Shown: positions 46,522 through 58,621, counted from the stretch's first letter. The stretch: 64,000 nucleotides of DNA from Rattus norvegicus (GCF_036323735.1 NC_086034.1:65932439-65996438); one strand, 5' to 3'. Translations and numbers: made by a program. The notes: generated by a model from the sequence alone, not told the origin.

Positions 46522-46536
46522 AATTTAGGCATAAAC
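46522..46536. repeat. Left target-site duplication of ID element
   Basis: AATTTAGGCATAAAC, repeated exactly at 46635-46649. Confidence 0.95.
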
Positions 46537-46634
46537 GGGGCTGGGGATTTAGCTCAGTGGTAGAGCGCTTACCTAGGAAGCGCAAGGCCCTGGGTTCAGT
46601 CCCCAGCTCCGAAAAAAAGAACCCCCCCAAAAAA
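46537..46634 (+). mobile_element. ID SINE (BC1-related), full length
   Basis: A tRNA-derived rodent SINE starting GGGGCTGGGGATTTAGCTCA. It has an intact A-box region (TAGCTCAGTGGTAGAGCG), a B box (GGTTCAGTCCCC) and an A-rich tail with AGAACCCCCCC. Perfect 15-bp duplications show a recent insertion. It is not a functional tRNA gene: it lacks acceptor pairing and anticodon context and ends in an A-rich tail. This element class is abundant in rat and supports the species call. Confidence 0.98.
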
Positions 46635-46649
46635 AATTTAGGCATAAAC
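46635..46649. repeat. Right target-site duplication of ID element
   Basis: Exact copy of 46522-46536. Confidence 0.95.
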
Positions 46650-49406
46650 CTCTTCAAAGCACCAGTTTGTGTCTTCTGGGGTTTATTTCCCTCCTTTCTT
46701 TTTTCGGGTTTTGCGATTGGAAACCAAGGGTGCTACGATTTGAGGTGTTGGGGGAAAGGGTGGAAGAAAGGCGAAGACATTAAGTAGATGGGCTCAGTCT
46801 TGTTTATCTCACCTGTGTCTCCGACTCTGGCTTTTCTTTATATATCATTAGTGGATTCTCTGGATGACTGATTGACTTCAAAGTAAGGCAGGGAGAAATG
46901 TTTTGTGCATTTGCTGGATTGTGGACATTTATTATTTTGTCTGTCTAGCACTTTGTCGTCTTCCCCCTCCCTCAGCAGGGAGAGGCAGGCATCCGGGAAC
47001 TTCCCAGAGTCAAGACACCACATAACTGGGAATTCACACAGAACAGGTCACTGATAGGCTATTATACTTGTCCACTCCAACATTTGCTGGGTCTCTTTTG
47101 AAGGTGGGATGATTTAAATGAGTAGTGGTCTAATTATAGGGGGCAGAGCAGAGATAACCTATGTATAGAATGGGCTAAGTTTTGAATATATGAGGAGATA
47201 TAATTTGTGGTGAAAGTTGCTGAGGAATTGGCTGACAAGTGAAGACCATTCTTAACTCTGAATGGTCTTTTTACCCTCCTAAAAGGGTAGTCACTATATG
47301 GTTATACTCTATAATATTTACTTGGAACTTAAACTTTAATTTCATTTAGCATTATAATGAAGAAAATAATCCCTTAAGTATTTTACTAGATTCTTTGTGT
47401 CAAGGTGAAGAAATCTCAATGGATGGTGAAGTGGAGTGAGAAGGTATTTATCTTCAGACTCAGGGTGGCAATCCCTAACTGCCATTGCTGAGGAAAAGAA
47501 GATTCCATAAACAACTGGAAAAATTATTAGTCAAGGTCACAAACTCAGTGTTTGATTCCATGGTGGGTAAAGGGACAGAAAGCAGAGTCAAGAGCCTTTA
47601 GGTTTGTAGTCAAATTGTGGGGCAGGAGTCTCTGTAGATAACCATGCCCCAAGATTATTTTTTGGAAGATGGGAAATGAGAAGGCCATGGATACAGTTAA
47701 ACAATTCTGTTATCAAGGACATAGAACTCACTCATGCCTGTAGGGATCAAGAGTGGCTTTTGAGGGCTGTGACACTGGTGGTGACATTGGCTTTTAAAGT
47801 GTAGATGGTGAAAGCTATGTGAGTTAGTTGTGGGGCTGTGTGTTTTACACACGAGTGAGGAAGCTGACAACAGTTCTGGAGAAGCGCTCCCTCGTGTACT
47901 TATAACATGGTTCAGAAAGCACAATTGTAAGATTTAAGTATCCTTAGCCACTAACAATAACAGTTCTCAGCTGGATCTTAAGCCTGGGCCTTCTGGCTCC
48001 TAACTCCTCGTTTTCCCACACCACTTGTACTGTGGCCTTCAGAGCAAAGGCTTAGGCTTCAGGAACAAAGCAAACACGTTGTACCAGGAGGCAAAGCAGA
48101 TCGGCTGGGTGGAGGTCACATGATTTGGAGAAAAAGAAGGTTGGAGTGTTTGGAATGGTGAACTGGGCAAGAACTGAGATTGAAGTCATCACTGCCAAGT
48201 CCAGGCAGAGTGGGGTCAGCCACCCTAAAATTGACATCTCTTAGAGGGATGGTCTATGGGAGAAATATCCTTTAAAGGCTTGATGGAAGTGTTACGAGTT
48301 AGGATCTGCATCGGAGAATGGATGATCAATACAATAAGTGTTATTCACTGTCTCTTTTATTGGTTAGTGTGGAAAGGCTCAGGCTTTCTTTATTTAACTT
48401 TTCAATTCCTGTGCCTTTGTTTCATTCCATCGCATTCATCCTGGATGCATTAATGAGGTGGTGAGATATGACCCACGGCTCCCATCTGTTTAATTTTGCT
48501 AATTTGCTCCATTTTCAAATGAGCTTCCGCCCTTGCAGGAGCAGCAGCCGAGCATGAACGCAGCTGAAAGGAATTTCCGTTTCACCTCTCATGTCACCTC
48601 TGGGGCCTTGGATAATTTTCTTATCTTCCTTTTGCCATTTAGGATGCAGCCACATTGTTTGCAATTGAAATACAGTTTTTAAATGTACCCTCCTACTGCG
48701 TTTCTATGGGAGAACCACCTCATCTGGAAAATGAACCACCATGGACTGAAACAAGAGCCTTTCTAAAGGGCTCTAATTATGGCATTAATTGTGAACTGTA
48801 GCACGAACTGGTCCTAGAGCAGCAAGGGCCGGCCGACTGAGTTACTGCAAAGGGAATGGTAGAACCTCTTAGATATAGGTGGCTGAAAGTGAGAGGGGGT
48901 TTGCTCATGGGAGGAATTAGCTATGAGGTATCAGTCCATCAACAAAGTCATGAAAACGGTCAAATGATGGAAAAAATTAAAAATTTATTGATATTAAAAA
49001 ATCAGATATCATATTAAGTTCTGATTTATCAATTGAAAAAAAAAACCCACATTGACAAAATAAGTGGTCATAATGTGGACCACTGAAAGTTATGGGGAAT
49101 TTCTATGGGGATATTTGGACATTTTTCTACATACAAGTCATGGGAGATGAGGACATAGATAGCTTAGATTCTTTTTGGAATTAAGGGAACATGGTGGAAT
49201 AGAATAACAGCTGTGGAGATTCTTGGTCTTGAATCATTAGTTTAGATAGATCCCAGATTGGCTATAGCCCAAATTTATTTCAATTTCATATTTTCTCGGT
49301 GATCAAATGAGTTACAGGTTTATTTCCTGTAGGACAACACTCTAGTCACAGAAATGCCTAATGCTAACTGACTTTCCTTGTATCTCCACAGGTCACAGGT
49401 ATTTTA
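46650..49406. other. 2.7 kb largely unique intron
   Basis: Few repeats recognised, apart from weak MIR-like antisense similarity at about 47940-48020 (GATCTTAAGCCTGGGCCTTC). It contains the candidate element at 48430-48840. Confidence 0.45.
48430..48840. promoter_or_regulatory. Candidate conserved non-coding element
   Basis: Repeat-free block with dense TAAT/ATTA sites (TTTAATTTTGCTAATTTGC, TTATGGCATTAATTGTG), ATTTGCAT-like and CAGCTG/CATCTG E-box-like motifs, and balanced G/C interludes. It resembles developmental enhancers. Conservation is not tested. Confidence 0.3.
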
Positions 49407-50013
49407 GGAGGGAGGGAGGGAGGGATGGAGGGAGAGAGAGAGAGAGGAAGAGAGAGACAGAGAGACAGAGACAGAGAAAGAGAAAGGGAGAGACAGACAC
49501 ACAGAGAATGATACAGAGAGAAAGATAAGACAAAGACACAGACAAAGAGACAAAGAGGGTCCGAGAGGCAGGGAGGAAGAGAGAGAGAGACAGAGAGAGA
49601 GACAGAGAGAGAGAGAGAGACAGAGAGAGAGACAGAGAGAGAGACAGAGAGAGAGACAGAGAGAGAGACAGAGAGAGACACACAGAGAGAGACACACAGA
49701 GAGACACAGAGAGAGAGACAGAGAGAGACAGAGAGAGACAGAGAGAGACAGAGAGAGACAGAGAGAGAGACACAGAGAGTGAGACACACAGAGAGAGACA
49801 GAGAGAGAGACAGAGAGAGAGACAGAGAGACAGAGAGAGACAGAGAGAGACAGAGAGAGACACAGAGAGAGAGACACAGAGAGAGAGACACAGAGAGAGA
49901 CACAGAGAGAGAGAGACACAGAGAGAGAGAGACACAGAGAGAGACACAGAGAGAGACACAGAGAGAGAGAGACACAGAGAGAGAGAGAGAGACAGAGAGA
50001 GACAGAGAGACAG
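49407..50013 (+). repeat. (GA)n/(GACAGAGA)n purine-rich minisatellite, about 600 bp
   Basis: It starts as (GGGA)n and continues as GAGAGACAGAGA variants with CACA interruptions. The + strand is almost free of T. It yields long spurious Ser/Leu and Arg/Glu open frames. Confidence 0.97.
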
Positions 50014-50780
50014 AAACCGAGGAAGAGTTTGTTGTAGATGTCCTTGTTGTTCAGTAGAATAGTGTACTAGAAGCAGTATTTAGAAGAGTGAGGCAAATTT
50101 TAATTTGCTGCATTTGATATTGGAATGCTGGAGGAAGACAGAGGTAGAGGTGGAGGCCTGGACGTTTACTCTAAGCTGTTATGAGAAGGATACAGTGTTG
50201 TACACATGGTTCCTGCTGTAAAGTGGAGTGTAGGTGGTCAGTAGTTGTTGGAAGAATGAATGAATGAATGTCATCATCAGCATTTGTACAACAAAGCTCA
50301 CACGTGAATAACAAGTCTCAGCACAATCTGTGAATGAATTACACAAATGAAGAAACTGATATCAGTTACAAACAGACATTCAAGAATATGATTTTGTCTT
50401 CAGACGAAGTTCAAGGTTTTCTTTGATCCTGCCTCTCTCTCTAAACCAGTATCTGACTTCGTCTTTTACAGTTCAACAAGCCATGAGAACTCTTTTGCCT
50501 GTCATTTTTCTCAAGGGACCTATTTGAAGCAATGTAGTCAGAACTGCATTCTCAGAGTCATGTTCCCACACGGTTCATTCACAGGGAACCTAGTCAGTCC
50601 AGTCCCTGTCCACTCACAGGGCTCCTAGGCTGCAGGCTTTTCTTTGTCTTTGTTTCCCTGCACCAGTTAGTCTGTCTCTCTACATAAAAAGTTATTAATG
50701 AATCATATATGGCCACTGGCACATTTTAAAATAGGCATTCTTTTCTGTTCTATTACCTGTAAGTCTGCTATCAGGTAGAA
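50014..50780. other. Non-coding; short (AATG)n at about 50256-50270
   Basis: Nothing else recognised. Confidence 0.4.
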
Positions 50781-51000
50781 GCTAGGCGAGGTAACAAATA
50801 CTTAATTTTAACTCCTGAGGAAGCCGAGGCAGAAAGATTGTAAATTTAAGGCTTGCCTGAATTACAAAACTAATTCAATGCTAGCCTGTGCATTTTAGTG
50901 TGACCTCAAAATGAAAAGGTATGAGGGATAGAAATATAAGCCAGGGGTAAAATTCTTGACTAGTATATAAGAGGTTCTAGGTTCAATCTCCAGTCCGACA
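50781..51000 (+). mobile_element. Composite B1-like/ID-like SINE (B4-type), diverged
   Basis: AACTCCTGAGGAAGCCGAGG and GGCTTGCCTGAATTACAAA (B1-like) precede AGCCAGGGGTAAAATTCTTG and CTAGGTTCAATCTCCAG (tRNA-like). Confidence 0.65.
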
Positions 51001-51390
51001 CTTACCCCACACAAGCACATGCATGCACAGACATCTACACATACCCTCCAGTCCCTACAGTACTCCCCCACCTACCCCCATACATATACACACATACATA
51101 TGCACCCACATGCACACATGCACATGCATGTACACACATGAATGCACACTCACACACCTCACACACACCCTACACACAACATCCCCACACATATACACAG
51201 ACACACACCCACACCCACAGTCACATGCTGACATGTGCACACACACTCTCATGCATGAACACACAAGCACCCCACATACACATGACATACAAAACCCCTA
51301 CATACACATGTATACACAAACACACCACATACACATGACACACACACACGCACGTGCGCACACACACACACACACACACACGCACACACA
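51001..51390 (+). repeat. (CA)n-rich degenerate microsatellite
   Basis: A/C-rich with CACATG and CATACA variants, ending in a perfect CA run. Contains the CACGTGCGCACA Z-DNA-prone stretch. Confidence 0.93.
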
Positions 51391-52097
51391 ATAAGTAGGG
51401 TATGAAATTATTGCCAGAATTGTCATTTCTTACTTATTTCATACAAATGAAAGAGATCCTAAATGGAATTTTTATGTGAGTATGTATCAAGTTTGACAGA
51501 TGTTACATTTTGTTGATGTCACTTGATACTGACAAGTAGGACTATTTGAGGACAATGTAGACAAGGGTCACTGAACACCAGGTAGACAAGGGTTTTATGT
51601 TTTCACCAGCTTTTCCTTTGTTAGACAGGTATTGCATGCTGTAATACCTACCATTCATTAATTTTTGTCTGTGAATTTTGGAGGTGGAGCCTGTATAGAA
51701 TCTCAGTACCCTAATATACAGTAAATAGAATGACAAATGATAAAGTGAAGACAGTTTATATTTATTTATTTGTTTAAAATACCATTGTACCAGCTACCAT
51801 GGTACTGTTTAGAAGTTGAGAGTGTAAACTGGACTTCATTCAATATGTGGGAGAGCCTCCACAGTTAGCGGGATCCTCATAAGCATGTTTATTGTAGTAG
51901 CAAATTTTTTGTTTTTTGACAGATTCATTTCTAAAGGAGTTCTTTGTACTTTGACTAAGTCTTGGTTTCATTCTTACTTCCTTCTAAAATAGACATTAGA
52001 AGCAACACAAATCTAGGTTTTGCCTAGGTAGTAGCTTAGAATTAATGATGTCTTGGTGTCCTTAATCAGGAAATTATTTTAAAAGATATTTAATTTT
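51391..52097. other. Non-coding, A/T-rich
   Basis: Nothing recognised beyond a short ATTT run at about 51760. Confidence 0.4.
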
Positions 52098-52139
52098 ATC
52101 TATCAGTCTATCAATCATCTAGCTATCTATCATCTAATA

Positions 52140-52193
<54 letters not shown>

Positions 52194-52210
52194 AGAGAGA
52201 GAGAGAGAGA
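52098..52210 (+). repeat. (ATCT)n-(GT)n-(GA)n compound microsatellite
   Basis: Degenerate TATC units followed by perfect GT and then GA runs. Confidence 0.93.
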
Positions 52211-53369
52211 TTATATGTATGTGAGAGGACTATCCATGGAATAGAGAAAAGAGTGGCAAAACCCCTTGGAACTGTAGTTAGAGGTGATTGTGTGCTGACA
52301 GATATGGATGCTGGGAATTGTGTTCCCCTATAAAAGCAGTCCATGATCTTAACCACCAACCCATCTCTCTGTTCCCTTAACTACTAAGCTGAGTCTCCAA
52401 CTCCAAGAAATGGTTTTGAAATGCATTGGTGGTGTCAAGAACAAAGCAGAGGGAGCACTAGATGAAAAGAAGTGGGGGGTGCAGGGGCTGAAGGGTGCCA
52501 AGCCTGCTCTGCATTGTATAGAAGGAGACTGTAAATCAGTGTCCTATACAGATGGAGGGGGCTTCCTGATTCTCTCAGCAGCAGAAAATAGAATTGTTCT
52601 CAGGACACATGTTTGGTCTCTCACAAGCCATCAAAAATAACAAAGAGCTAGCAGTATGACGACAAAGCAGAGGAAGAGAGCCAACAGGTTGAGTGAGATC
52701 GGATGCTGGATATGAGGCTGCGTTAAATGTCACCATCGGAGAGGACTCACTGTCATTATGCTTCTTGTCTGCTTGGATTTGCTCATCTTAAACCCTTTCA
52801 GTTGTCAGTTTGAGAAGTGTCTACCCCCAGATCTTCCTTTTCCCTATTAAATAGCTTCAGAGCACAAGTCAGGGACATTAGGTGGGATAGAACTGAGAAC
52901 GACTCTTACCTCTGTAAGTCAAAATGCCTTTGTTTGGGGGAAGAGTTACTTATCATTCATTCTCTGCCTGTCAGATTCCAATCTGGTAGCAGGTAAACTG
53001 TGAGGTGACAGTGCTCTAGGAAGCAGGCAGTTTTGGCATCAGTACGTGTTGTTTATCTCATTAAAAAAAAATGGCAGGCTCGTTTGAAAAGATGGAAAGC
53101 AGACAACTTCCCTGAAGCTGCGGACAAAGGATTCCCACGAAGCAGCAATCTGGATTCGTTTAAGGATCGGTTCTCTGAGGTTCTAAACAAGAGCTGCGTC
53201 TGCTGGCTGGTTGTAGGACCCATGTATTAAGACTGGATACCCACAAAGGTGTGACTTGTAAAGCTGAAGTTCCAGGTCTTCAGTGACGGTGATGACCTGA
53301 TGATCATCACCTGACTCCAAAGAATGGTGCTGTTGCTTCTGCAGTAGTCATTGCAGTGCAATTGCCACC
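52211..53369. other. Non-coding, nothing firm
   Basis: About 52220-52370 may contain an antisense SINE remnant (GGGAATTGTGTTCCCCTATA). No gene supported. Confidence 0.35.
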
Positions 53370-53951
53370 ATCTCCCCCTCCTCCTTCTCTTCCCCCTCCT
53401 CCTTCTCTTCCCCCTCCTCCTTCTCTTCCCCCTCCTCCTTCTCTTCTTCCCCCTCCTCCTTCTCTTCTTCCCCCTCCTCCTTCTCTCCTTCCCCCTCCTC
53501 CTTCTCTTCTTCCCCCTCCTCCTCTCTCCTCCCCCTCCTCCTTCTCTTCCCCCTCCTCCTTCTCTTCTTCCCCCTCCTCCTTCTTTTCCCCCTCCTCCTT
53601 CTTTTCCCCCCTCCTCCTTCTTTCCCCCCTCCTCCTTCTCTTCTTCCCCCTCCTCCTTCTTTTCCCCCTCCTCCTTCTTTTCCCCCTCCTCCTTCTTTCC
53701 CCCCTCCTCCTTCTTTCCCCCCTCCTCCTTCTCTTCCCCCTCCTCCTTCTCTTCTTCCCCCTCCTCCTTCTCTTCTTCCCCCTCCTCCTTCTCTTCTTTC
53801 CCCTCCTCCTCTCTCCTCCTCCCACTCTTCCTTTTTCTACTCCTCCTCATCTTCTTCTTTCTCTTCCTCATCTTCCTGTGCCCCCTCACCTCCCTCTCCT
53901 CCTTCTGTTCTTCCTCCTCCTTCCCTTCCTTCCTCCGTTCCCCCTTCTCTT
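53370..53951 (+). repeat. (CCCCCTCCTCCTTCTCTT)n polypyrimidine minisatellite, about 580 bp
   Basis: A tandem array of about 15-18 bp units made only of C and T, with CTTTT/CTCTT length variants. Near-pure strand asymmetry and mirror symmetry make it H-DNA-prone. It yields long low-complexity open frames on both strands that are not genes. Confidence 0.97.
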
Positions 53952-54956
53952 TAGTCCACCCCCTTCTCCTTGTCCTTGATTTTGGTACCTTTTGGAAGAA
54001 GGTAGGTTTGTGAGGGAAAGTGTAGTAATTAGAGAGAACATACCAACAATAAAAGGTAATTTAGCTGTAACGATGAGTCATCTAGTTGGCTTTCTCAGGT
54101 AGTGATGTGCTCTGGATGAATTTTTTTTCTGAGAGCAGACACATCTCTTTAAGTGATTAAGCAGTTTGTCTCCATCGGTCTTGGAAGAAAGTTTCTCCAG
54201 GGTACATTCTCACTCTCCTGTGTCAGTAAATAGGCCAGACAGATAGGACTTCAGCTGTGGGCTCCTTTGGTTTAAAGAACTAGAGAACATGGAAAGTAGT
54301 ACTGACTGAGAAACTCTGCTGCATGGATGAACATTTTAGCAAACATTTCTATTCTTGTGACCATTGTAGCTAACACAGGCAGGATTTGTGGGGACAGATT
54401 TTGATTCCACTTTTGCCCTTAGCTAGGACGAGAATTACTCCATCACAGGTGACTCACTGTTTCCAAGTGACAGCTTCAAATGTCACAGTTCCCTGTGATG
54501 GGTAAAGCTTGTTAGGTTTTCTTCGTCCCTGCCAACACTTGTTGGGGGAGACAGTCACTTACGGGTCTGTGACTTCCATTTATTTTTCTCTCATCACCTA
54601 CCCAACAAGAGGGAAGCCATACCTGGTGCTGGAAGTCTAACTACTCAGTCTTGGGAAGTCATGGTTACTGGAGGAGAGTCTGCAATCACTAGTTTATTAA
54701 ACCAGCACGATCCCTAGCAACTATCTGTAAACATTGTCCTCACTCCCACAGTTAAGTGTAGTCTTCGCCCCTCATCATGGAACTTCTTTATGTAACAGAT
54801 GGTGACTGAACCATAATGCATAACCAACCAAAATGCAGAGTCCTGGCTTTTTTTTTTTAAATCTTTTCTTCTACTTTTTCTTTTCCTTTTCTTCTTCTCA
54901 TCCTTTAGTCCCCTACTCATTCTTTCACCTTCTCCCCCTTTTCTTTCCTTTCTTTT
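53952..54956. other. Non-coding, nothing recognised
   Basis: Unique sequence; C/T-rich at about 54850-54960. Confidence 0.4.
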
Positions 54957-55063
54957 GCGACACAAGATCTCATTATACAGCCTGAGTGGGCCTTGAACTG
55001 TGGGTTCTCCTCTCTCAGTCTTGCAAGCTCTGAAGTTACAGGCGTCCGTCACCCTGCTCGGCC
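54957..55063 (-). mobile_element. B1-type SINE, diverged
   Basis: Reversed B1 motifs CAAGATCTCATTATACAGCC, GGGCCTTGAACTGTGGG and GTTACAGGCGTCCGTCACCC. Confidence 0.8.
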
Positions 55064-55504
55064 CTTTTCACTTTCTTAATGATTCCCTTTGAAACATAAC
55101 ATTTTTCATTTTAATGAAAGCTGGCATAGTTTTGTTTATTAGTGGTCTCTGAATGTTCTATTCCAGAATCCCTATCTTGATAATATATCTAAGCTTGTGT
55201 AGGCTTTGTTTTGGGGGGATGGTCAATGATAGTACAGAGTGTCTTATTTAAATGGATTACTGTTTTGTATTTAGAGTCTGTAAATTAAAGATACTCTAAA
55301 ATCTAGGCACAATTATCTGCAGATCCTGAAGATTGTAAAACCATCCCTTGCTGTCCTGAAATGGACTTCTCTCTTCTGCCATCCTTCTTGGTATCTGCTT
55401 TCACTGGATAAAGAAGAGTGTTGGTGTTTCCTTTGCAAGATGACTTTCTAGTTTCAGAGCCTATACCCAAGACTCCACAACCACAGCATACAACTTTATT
55501 TTAT

Positions 55505-55709
55505 TTAAATCATATTTTAATGTATTTATTGTCTGTGTGCCTATGTGCATACATGTATACATTCACAAGTTTTCGTGTACCTGTGGAGGTCATAGGAAAA
55601 CTTTCAGGGGTCACTTCTGTCCTTCTACCATGTAGGTCCTGGGATTGAACCAGGGTCTTTGGATTTAGAACCAGGCCCTTTCACCTGCTGAACCATCCCT
55701 CTGGCTCTA
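55505..55709 (-). mobile_element. B3 SINE, diverged
   Basis: GTGCATACATGTATACATTC, GTCCTGGGATTGAACCAGGG and CTGAACCATCCCTCTGGCTC are antisense B3-family features. Confidence 0.78.
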
Positions 55710-56683
55710 GCTTTGCCTGCCACTGTTTTCGAGCTGGATTTCAGAGCCTCAGTCCACAATCAGGAATGACTCCATTAAAAGAGATGAACATTTCTGCCTT
55801 GAGTTTTCGTGTGTGAACATACTGGTCAGAGTGTGTGTAGGCAGGCCTCAGGCTTTGCTGAAGACTGGTAGACTTAGCGTGTCCATCCAACCCTGATGAT
55901 GAGTCATCCAGTCTTTGCCCAAGTTCTACATGGTTTCCTTTCCCTTTCAGCTCTGTATTGACTCAGTTGTGCTGAGTTGCTAAGCATTGTCAATGCCCAG
56001 TTTCACTGATGCCTCAAGCCTTTACATCCTTGAGACTAGATGGTAGCTTTTGTTTATAAGTAAATGACACACATTATTACCCGTGGTAACCTAAGTATGC
56101 TTTCATGGTTAGTACCACTTTGCCCCAACTGTATCATTACTAAAAGTAGTAGTCGCACAGTAGAATCCCCAAAGGAGCATGTTCTTTTTACAAATTTGCT
56201 TATGTCTCTGAGAAGAACTACTCTTCTTTCATGGAGGCCCCACATGACTTGTCAACAGTAATTTATTTCAAATGCAGAACTCTTGACACTAAATTTTGTG
56301 CCTTTTCTATAGCACCATCTGTCTTCTCCAAAGTATTTTAGGGAAATGAAGTGTTATGCATTCTATAAAACTTAGGACTCATATATGAGCATATGAAATG
56401 GAAGTAATCATGATGTATTCTCACTTTCTAGAACTTCTCTTTTCAGACTTCCATCTCTGATCAGAATGTGCAGTTCTGGGTATCACATTGCTAGTAGGTA
56501 AAATTGTTGGGAGATTTGAGCCTGAGGACATCCCTCTGCTCCTAATTGTACTGTGTTCAAAATTTTGTGTAAGGTTTTAAACTACTTGACTGACAAGAGA
56601 TGCCATCTTCTTTATGGTAGAAAAAACTCACAAGAAAATTTTTGTGAAATCTGTTGCATCTCCAATGTCTTGTTTAAGGTGAT
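55710..56683. other. Non-coding, nothing recognised
   Basis: Unique A/T-moderate sequence. Confidence 0.4.
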
Positions 56684-57068
56684 TATTGCTGTGATGAAGC
56701 ACCATGACCAAAAGCAAGTTGGGGAGAGAAGGGTTTATTCAACTTACACTTCTAGGTCACAGTTCACCATCAAAGGAAGCCAGGAAAGGAACTCAAACAG
56801 GACCAGGAGGTAGGAACTCATGCAAAGGCTGTGAAGGGATGCTGCTTATTGGCTTGCTCTCCATGGCTTGCTCAGCCTGCTTTCTTATAGAACCCAGGAC
56901 CCTCAGCCCAGAGATGGCATCATGCACAATGGGCTGGGCCCTACCCTATTGATCACTAATTGAGAAAATACAGGTGTATCTCATGGAGGCATTTCTTCAA
57001 CTGAGGATTCTTCCCTTCTGATGACTCTAGCTTGTGTCAAGTTGGCACAAATCAAGCCAGTAATTCTT
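56684..57068 (+). mobile_element. Rodent mid-repetitive element
   Basis: GATTATTGCTGTGATGAAGC, CATGACCAAAAGCAAGTTGG, CAGCCTGCTTTCTTATAGAA, AATGGGCTGGGCCCT and CTAGCTTGTGTCAAGTTGGC form a very common rodent repeat read in one orientation. The database name is not assigned. Confidence 0.8.
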
Positions 57069-57489
57069 CATTCCTCTTTATCTTTCATTCATGCAGACTC
57101 AGACACCAAGATGTGTTCCTGTTTAGAGCCTACAGGCTATTCTTATCGGGATCTCCTTGTTCCTCTCCTGTAGCTTAGTCCATTTTGTATAGGATAATGG
57201 TCCTGGACCTTTGAACCAACATTAGCATCAGCAACTCATTTGAAATGCAAATTAGAGCTCCAGCCAGATCCATTTCATCAGAAATGCTGGGGACTTGGGC
57301 ACAGAAAGATTTTTCTGTGGGATTTTGATGCATGTTCACATTTAAGAACTAGGGTTGCAGTGGTTAAAAGCAGTCTCTTGGATCAGCAGGCTGGTTTCAA
57401 ACTACAAACTGTTGCTTAGTACCTACTACGTGTTGATCCCTATTTACCCATGTTATCTTCAGCAAAGATAGTTTAAAAGGAATTTAAAA

Positions 57490-57672
57490 ATTACACTTAT
57501 TTATTTACATGTGTATAGGTGTGTGTGCATATGTGCGCCATGACTCTATGGAGGTCAGAGGACAATTTGCAGGAGATGGTTCTCTCTTTCTACCACATGG
57601 GTTCTGGAGACCAAACTCAGTTAGTCAGGTTTGGTAGGAAGCCCCTCTACCCACTGAGCTATCTTGCTACCC
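57490..57672 (-). mobile_element. B3-family SINE, diverged
   Basis: TATGGAGGTCAGAGGACAAT, CTTTCTACCACATGGGTTCT and ACCCACTGAGCTATCTTGC are the reversed B3-type body and head. Confidence 0.82.
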
Positions 57673-57939
57673 ACGTTTCTCTTTAAAGATTATTTTTCTG
57701 TTCTGGTACTTTGCAGAATGGAATAGCACTTACTTCTGTAGAAAGTTGAGAGGTATAAAGGAGATGTTGTGGCTGGCACAGATTAAGAGATGTCTGTCTT
57801 GGGTTGGCGTCCATTCAAGGGAGCTTTCAAGGCTTAAAGGGATGCACTGACCTTTGCCATTACCTGTTCAGTGCTTGGTAACCTTCCATTGCTTATGCCT
57901 GGCAAGCTGTCATTTCTAACCCTATGTGTCTTTTGTACT

Positions 57940-58112
57940 CCATTTTCAATGGTCAAGGCCTGGTCCTTTCTAAAGAGAAATGGGAGGGCAGTGGATTTGG
58001 AGGAGAGGAGGTGTGGGAGAGCTGGGAGGAGTAGAGGCAGGGGAAACAGTGGTCGGGAATGTATTGTTTGAGAGGAGAATCTATTTTGAATAAAAAGAAA
58101 AAGAAAGAAAGA
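57940..58112 (+). mobile_element. Lx-type L1 3' end, sense
   Basis: Purine-rich GGAGGAGAGGAGGTGTGGG, AATGTATTGTTTGAGAGG and AATAAA followed by an A/AAAG tail are the end of an old rodent L1. Confidence 0.75.
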
Positions 58113-58621
58113 AAATGAGACTAATTTCCACACTGAAATCCCTAGATAAACAAGGTTTGAAATTTTGCTTAGGTATTTTGTTTTCTGCAAGCAAGTCAGT
58201 TTTCTATCTGGGCCAGAAAAATCTCTTTTGATAGGAATTTAATATTTAAAGCTTTTGTTTAATGATATCTGGATGCATGTTGACGTTCTAAACAAGCAGT
58301 GCTTCTTTCCTGGTACAGCGGAGTGTGTGTTCCAACAGTTTGTGTACCAGAAGGGCAAGTCCCAAGTTTAATTAAAGATGACATTCAAATGTAGGGCCTT
58401 TGGAAGGAAGTTAGGGGTATCTGGGGTTATAAAGCTATGGACCCGATGAGGGGTCCTGTGGCTTTATAAGATTGTCAGCTCTCATGGCATGGTATATGGT
58501 ATGATGCTCTTCTGGCTAGAAGGTTCTTACTGTAACCTGTTGCCTCTAGAATTGCAAGAAATAAATTTTTTACCCTCTTCTCTCCCTCTCCTCATGCCTT
58601 TCTCTTTCTATTTTACCTTCA

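Noticed and set aside
46537..46610. Possible tRNA gene
   Set aside because: It has Pol III boxes but is an ID SINE with an A-rich tail and flanking target-site duplications.
49364..50057. Open frames of up to 203 residues (Ser/Leu/Val-rich on the minus strand, Arg/Glu-rich on the plus strand)
   Set aside because: Direct translation of the GA/CAGA repeat, with no sequence complexity.
51023..51394. His/Thr-rich 123-residue frame
   Set aside because: Translation of a CA-rich microsatellite.
53227..54013. Open frames of about 220 residues rich in Lys/Arg/Glu/Gly or Pro/Ser/Leu
   Set aside because: Translation of the polypyrimidine minisatellite in different frames, not genes.
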